This document shows positions 5,224-6,418 of a DNA stretch of 6,418 bases, piece by piece. A model generated the notes under the pieces. It was not told the origin of the DNA. It saw only the letters and a list, made by a program, of their open reading frames with translations, and ran no database searches. The translations under genes and the position numbers were made by a program. Numbering within the stretch: the first letter of the stretch is position 1; the number at the start of each line of letters is the position of its first letter. This DNA is from Nitrosomonadaceae bacterium (lineage in GTDB: Bacteria > Pseudomonadota > Gammaproteobacteria > Burkholderiales > Usitatibacteraceae): positions 1-6,418 of the forward strand of contig JAJTHU010000275.1 of NCBI GenBank assembly GCA_021300055.1, in the 5' to 3' direction.

Positions 5224-6418
5224 TTAGAGTTTGACCACTGAATCGGGAGCATCCTGCAGGTAGCGCCAAAGGAGCTTGAAGATATCCGCGTCAAATGGCG
5301 CGGCGGGCGCGGCGCGCAGCTCGCTCAGCTCCGCATCACTGCTTGCAGTGCCAACCAAACACCATCGGTCGAATACGTGTAGCGCAACGCGTGATGCGCG
5401 CGCGCCCTCATCATCCACACTGCCAGCCTCCGCAACTTCACGCACCGCAATGCGACCTGTCCAAGGCCACGCGGGAAGCTTGCGTTCTGCCAGCGCTTCG
5501 ACCAAGCGCAAGTTGTGCTGCACGATCGACTCCTGCCCGACGCAATAGCCGCGACAGCGCTTGAGCTGTCGTCCAAAGCATGCGCCGTTGCCCGGTTTGG
5601 CCCTGACTACGTGCCAGCACAGCTCGTGTTCGGCAGCATAGCTGCTCAGCAAATCTTTCGCGCGTGCGCGCGAGGAGATTGGACCAAACAAGCCCTCACG
5701 CGCGTCATCATCGCTGAAGTCGATTTCATCGACCAACGGAAACTCGGGCAGCGCGTTGAGATCGCGAAGACGCACAAAGCAAGCCTCGGCATTGCGCCGC
5801 AGGCGATGGTTGCGCAAAGGCATGCGCGACTTGATGAGCGCGATTTCACGCAACAATGCACCTAACTCACCTGCCGTCTCTTCGACTTCAATGCGCGTGA
5901 TTTCGCTCGATAGCCGCAAGTCGTTTGCCGAACGGTGGTCACTCGAAAAGTGCGAGCGGATGCGATCACGCAGGTTAACGCTCTTGCCAATGTAGATCGG
6001 CAGATCATTGACACCGTAAAACGTATAGACGCCTGGTCCTTCGGGCAAATCGTCCAGAACGCCCACTGCCAACTGTGGCGGAAGACTGGGCATCTTCAGC
6101 AACGACTTCACCGCCGCAGCCATCGCATCTGCACCGTGCTCAGCGTGTGCCACCGAAATAAACTGCCAAGCGGCCCGTGCGTCCCCTAACGCCCGATGAC
6201 GTCCGTCGCTCGTGAGCTGGTGGCGCTCGCGCAATTGATCGAGCCCGTGACGGCTGAATTGCGGATACAGACGACGCGACAAGCGCACGGTACAAAGTAC
6301 GTCCGCACTAAATGCGTCGCCGATGCGTCGAAATTCGTTTTTCAGAAACCCGTAATCGAAACGCGCGTTGTGCGCGACAAACACCGCGTCATCAAGCCGC
6401 ACGCGAATATGGCTCGCA
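5224..6418 (-). CDS. DnaQ-type 3'-5' exonuclease fused to Cho/UvrC-like GIY-YIG nuclease (5' end missing)
   Basis: The frame is open from the window edge to a TAA at 5226-5224, followed at once by a second TAA; 397 residues are visible. An in-frame GTG at 6402 is not the true start, because the coding sense continues upstream and exonuclease motif I (DxE) is missing. Numbering below counts from that GTG codon. Exo II is AHNARFD (10-16) and Exo III is HRALGDARA (69-77), placing the N-terminal half in the DEDDh/DnaQ family. A GIY-YIG domain follows: GPGVY (122-126), YIG (137-139), catalytic-type Arg in SVNLRDRIRSHF (141-152), and Glu186 in LLREIALIKS. Cys262, Cys275, Cys283 and Cys287 match the spacing of the UvrC iron-sulfur cysteines. 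The last hundred residues resemble the tail of Cho, with no UvrC RNase H-like half or HhH motifs. The likely role is DNA repair: nicking by the GIY-YIG part with 3' trimming by the exonuclease. Confidence 0.9.
   Translation of the reverse strand, partial: ASHIRVRLDDAVFVAHNARFDYGFLKNEFRRIGDAFSADVLCTVRLSRRLYPQFSRHGLDQLRERHQLTSDGRHRALGDARAAWQFISVAHAEHGADAMAAAVKSLLKMPSLPPQLAVGVLDDLPEGPGVYTFYGVNDLPIYIGKSVNLRDRIRSHFSSDHRSANDLRLSSEITRIEVEETAGELGALLREIALIKSRMPLRNHRLRRNAEACFVRLRDLNALPEFPLVDEIDFSDDDAREGLFGPISSRARAKDLLSSYAAEHELCWHVVRAKPGNGACFGRQLKRCRGYCVGQESIVQHNLRLVEALAERKLPAWPWTGRIAVREVAEAGSVDDEGARASRVALHVFDRWCLVGTASSDAELSELRAAPAAPFDADIFKLLWRYLQDAPDSVVKL

Noticed and set aside
1..6418. Search by eye for tRNA, rRNA, CRISPR arrays, insertion sequences, attachment sites or riboswitches
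   Set aside because: No cloverleaf-like segment, spaced direct repeats, transposase gene, terminal inverted repeats or long structured leader was found. The gaps between genes are all under 170 bases.

Overview
The window looks like chromosomal DNA of a GC-rich Gram-negative proteobacterium. A betaproteobacterium (Burkholderiales-like) is the best guess: codons are strongly G/C-ending, one protein carries an export signal for a periplasm, and the right-hand gene is a DnaQ-type exonuclease fused to a Cho/UvrC-type GIY-YIG nuclease, an architecture I associate with that class. This is inference from protein style, not from a marker gene. I see no mobile element, CRISPR array, tRNA or rRNA.

Layout from left to right. 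(1) Positions 1-128, minus strand: the first 42 codons of a probable thiolase (acetyl-CoA acyltransferase), cut by the window edge. (2) Divergent from it, 217-1467 plus: a sodium/proton-exchanger-family antiporter, followed after 22 bases by 1490-2227, a membrane-anchored protein of unknown function; the two probably form a transcription unit. (3) A strong bidirectional terminator (2287-2316) separates this unit from a convergent gene, 2332-3180 minus, encoding an exported protein with a class I SAM-methyltransferase fold (COG4798-like). (4) Divergent from that, a TetR-family repressor (3347-4045) and an alpha/beta hydrolase (4067-5134) form a compact two-gene operon. A near-perfect 22-bp palindrome (3318-3339) lies between a -35-like and a -10 element just before the repressor, so autoregulation of the operon is likely. 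(5) After a hairpin at a second convergent junction (5191-5216), the minus-strand exonuclease/GIY-YIG fusion runs from 5226 off the right edge.

The best-supported functional module is the repressor-hydrolase operon: a small-molecule ligand probably releases TetR, inducing the hydrolase. The most unusual points are: a SAM-methyltransferase fold carrying a Tat-like export signal; the same spacing of a TANNNT -10 hexamer six bases before the ATG at two genes (217 and 3347), suggesting leaderless mRNAs; and a complete UvrC-like four-cysteine cluster in the fusion nuclease. No wholly new system is evident. The remaining genes read as ordinary chromosomal housekeeping or accessory functions.
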